From the NCBI RefSeq assembly GCF_039523035.1, contig NZ_BAAAEN010000003.1:248001-312000 (forward strand): a DNA stretch of 64,000 bases, written 5' to 3'. The stretch is from Pigmentiphaga daeguensis (GTDB lineage Bacteria > Pseudomonadota > Gammaproteobacteria > Burkholderiales > Burkholderiaceae_B). Shown here piece after piece: positions 62,503 to 64,000 of the stretch; the first letter of the stretch is position 1, and each line of letters opens with the position of its first letter. The notes under the pieces were generated by a model. That model was not told the DNA's origin. It was given only the letters and a program-made list of their open reading frames with translations, and did not search any database. Made by a program: the position numbers and the translations under genes.

Positions 62503-64000
62503 ATGGACCACGCATGGAGACGAACCGCCACCGCCTGTTCGGTCAGCGCCGCGCTACTCCTGGCCGCATGCGGCGGAGGAGACGACGACCCGGCACCATC
62601 GCCCGGCGGCGGCAATACCCTTCCCGGCCTGAAGGAAAGCGTCGAGATCATCCGCGACAAATACGGCGTGTCGCACATCTACGCCAAGAACCAGGAAGAC
62701 ATGTTCTACGCGCAGGGCTACAACGCCGCGCGCGACCGGCTGTGGCAGCTGGACCAATGGCGCCGCCAGGGCGAAGGCAGGATGGCCGAACAGTTCGGAC
62801 CGCGCTTCGTCGAAGCCGACCGGGCGGCCCGGATGTTCCTGTACCGGGGCGACCTGGAAAAGGAATATGCCAGCTACCATCCGCAAAGCCAGGCCATCAT
62901 TTCGGCGTTCGTGGCCGGCATCAACGCCTACATCGACCAGGTCAAGGCCGACCCGACCCGGCTGCCGTTGGAATTCCGGCTCACGGGCACCGAACCCGGC
63001 CACTGGCGTCCGGAAACGGTGCTGGTGCGCAAATACGGCATCACTCGCAACATCGGTTCCGAGGTCGATCTCGCGCGCCACGTCGCGGCGATGGGCGCAA
63101 GAAAGGTGCAGGAGCTCAGTCTGTTCGAGCCGCCCATCGATCTGCAGGTGCCCGCAGGCGTGGACCTGTCGCAGATCGACGCATCGATCATGAACGCCTA
63201 CAACCTCGGCCATGCGGCCGCGCGCTTCCAGCCCAGCGACTTCCCGGACAGCCCGTTGGGCGGACCGGCCCGCGACACGCTGGCCAAGGCCTTGTCGGGT
63301 CCCGGGGAGACGCCCGCCGCCAGTAGCGCGGCCGAAGGCATGGCCCGGGCCAACGCGCGCCGCATCACCCGCTACGAAAGCAACAACTGGACGATCTCGG
63401 GCGCGCGCACCGCGTCGGGCAAGCCCATCCTGTCCAACGATCCGCACCGGGCCCTGTCCATGCCCTCGCTGCGCTACATGGTGCACCTGAACTCGCCGGG
63501 CTGGAACGTCATCGGCGCGGGCGAGCCGGCGCTGCCCGGCGTGTCCATCGGCCATAACGAACGCATCGCCTTCGGCCTGACCATCTTTTCCTTCGGCGAC
63601 GAGGAAGACCTGTACGTCTACGAGACCAACCCCGCCAACCGCGACGAATACCGCTATCAAGGCAAGTGGGAAAAAATGCGCCTGGTCGAGGAGACGATCA
63701 AGGTGCGGGGCCAGGCCGACGTGAAGGCGACGATCAAGTTCACTCGCCACGGCCCCGTGCTGCACGAGGACGCGGCCCGGGGCAAGGCCTACGCCATGCG
63801 CGCGGCCTACCTCGAGTTTCCCGGCACCGCCGCCTACCTGGCCAGCCTGCGCCTGAACCAGGCGCGCAACTGGGACGAGTTCACCGCCGGCATGGCCCGC
63901 CACTACACCCCCGGCGAGAACATGGTGTATGCCGACGTGGACGGCAACATCGGCTGGTTCGGCGGCGCGCTCGCCCCCATCCGGCCCAAGGCCGGATGGT
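62503..64000 (+). CDS. Penicillin acylase-family lipoprotein, 3' end cut by window edge
   Basis: The first 499 residues are visible; the frame is open at the window edge. AAGGAGA precedes the ATG. The signal peptide ends in the lipobox LLLAAC-GGG, so the protein is a lipoprotein. The family pattern is clear: IIRDKYGVSHIYA, DMFYAQGYNAARDRLWQLDQ and RYESNNWTISG, where Ser293 is the expected N-terminal nucleophile of the mature beta chain after self-cleavage. SNDPHRALSMPSLRY and GPVLHED follow. The family hydrolyses amides of acyl side chains: penicillins, acyl-homoserine lactones or N-acyl amino acids. The region 62273-62502 upstream holds no gene. Confidence 0.92.
   Translation, partial: MDHAWRRTATACSVSAALLLAACGGGDDDPAPSPGGGNTLPGLKESVEIIRDKYGVSHIYAKNQEDMFYAQGYNAARDRLWQLDQWRRQGEGRMAEQFGPRFVEADRAARMFLYRGDLEKEYASYHPQSQAIISAFVAGINAYIDQVKADPTRLPLEFRLTGTEPGHWRPETVLVRKYGITRNIGSEVDLARHVAAMGARKVQELSLFEPPIDLQVPAGVDLSQIDASIMNAYNLGHAAARFQPSDFPDSPLGGPARDTLAKALSGPGETPAASSAAEGMARANARRITRYESNNWTISGARTASGKPILSNDPHRALSMPSLRYMVHLNSPGWNVIGAGEPALPGVSIGHNERIAFGLTIFSFGDEEDLYVYETNPANRDEYRYQGKWEKMRLVEETIKVRGQADVKATIKFTRHGPVLHEDAARGKAYAMRAAYLEFPGTAAYLASLRLNQARNWDEFTAGMARHYTPGENMVYADVDGNIGWFGGALAPIRPKAGW

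Overview
This is a high-GC window whose gene content points to a betaproteobacterium of the Alcaligenaceae (Bordetella/Achromobacter type). The clearest sign is six copies of Bug-type periplasmic receptors (TctC homologues, a family greatly expanded in that group), none with TctA/TctB membrane partners nearby. They sit among many LysR regulators and small catabolic operons. No rRNA, tRNA, CRISPR array, prophage or insertion sequence was seen. Organism assignment is inference from gene content only.

Layout. 0-10 kb: the 5' part of a hybrid histidine kinase running off the left edge, a small DUF1328 membrane protein, an M20 peptidase, a polyphosphate:AMP phosphotransferase (pap)/MFS pair, fumC, a large nested palindromic repeat, and a MarR/DHA2-efflux pair with a clear palindromic operator. 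10-19.8 kb: an SDR lacking its catalytic Tyr and Lys, a DOPA-dioxygenase-family protein, a luciferase-like monooxygenase, a Bug receptor with an octopine-dehydrogenase-like enzyme and LysR, an asparaginase, and a Bug receptor with an enolase-superfamily enzyme and LysR. 19.8-27.5 kb: a flavin monooxygenase/Bug/DUF2848/cupin/amidase run, then a Bug/barrel protein/enolase-superfamily operon read the other way under a divergent LysR. 27.5-33.8 kb: an enoyl-CoA hydratase, an alcohol dehydrogenase, an acyl-CoA ligase, a frameshifted Bug gene and an IclR regulator. Nearly identical palindromes in the two divergent promoter regions suggest one IclR regulon.

33.8-38.7 kb: a TauE-type exporter, a FeeM-like N-acyl amino acid synthase, a 981-residue membrane GGDEF/EAL protein and a 51-residue porin-like mini-protein. 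38.7-46.4 kb: a frameshifted LysR, then an operon of exported hydrolases (porin-MFS chimera, two tandem metallo-beta-lactamase-fold enzymes, an amidohydrolase and an esterase) divergent from another LysR. 46.4-51.9 kb: a PrpR-like sigma-54 activator, two PrpF-family isomerases and a Bug receptor, with two good sigma-54 promoters and matching upstream palindromes. This is the best-supported regulatory circuit in the window.

51.9-64 kb: a response regulator/histidine kinase pair that overlaps in different frames, a periplasmic ankyrin protein, LysR, the malic enzyme maeB, a diguanylate cyclase, an MFS exporter divergent from AraC, and the 5' part of a penicillin-acylase lipoprotein. The strongest oddities are the porin-MFS fusion, the sigma-54/PrpF circuit, the FeeM/c-di-GMP pair, the shared IclR-type operators, the nested palindrome after fumC, and two single-base frameshifts that may be real decay or sequence errors.
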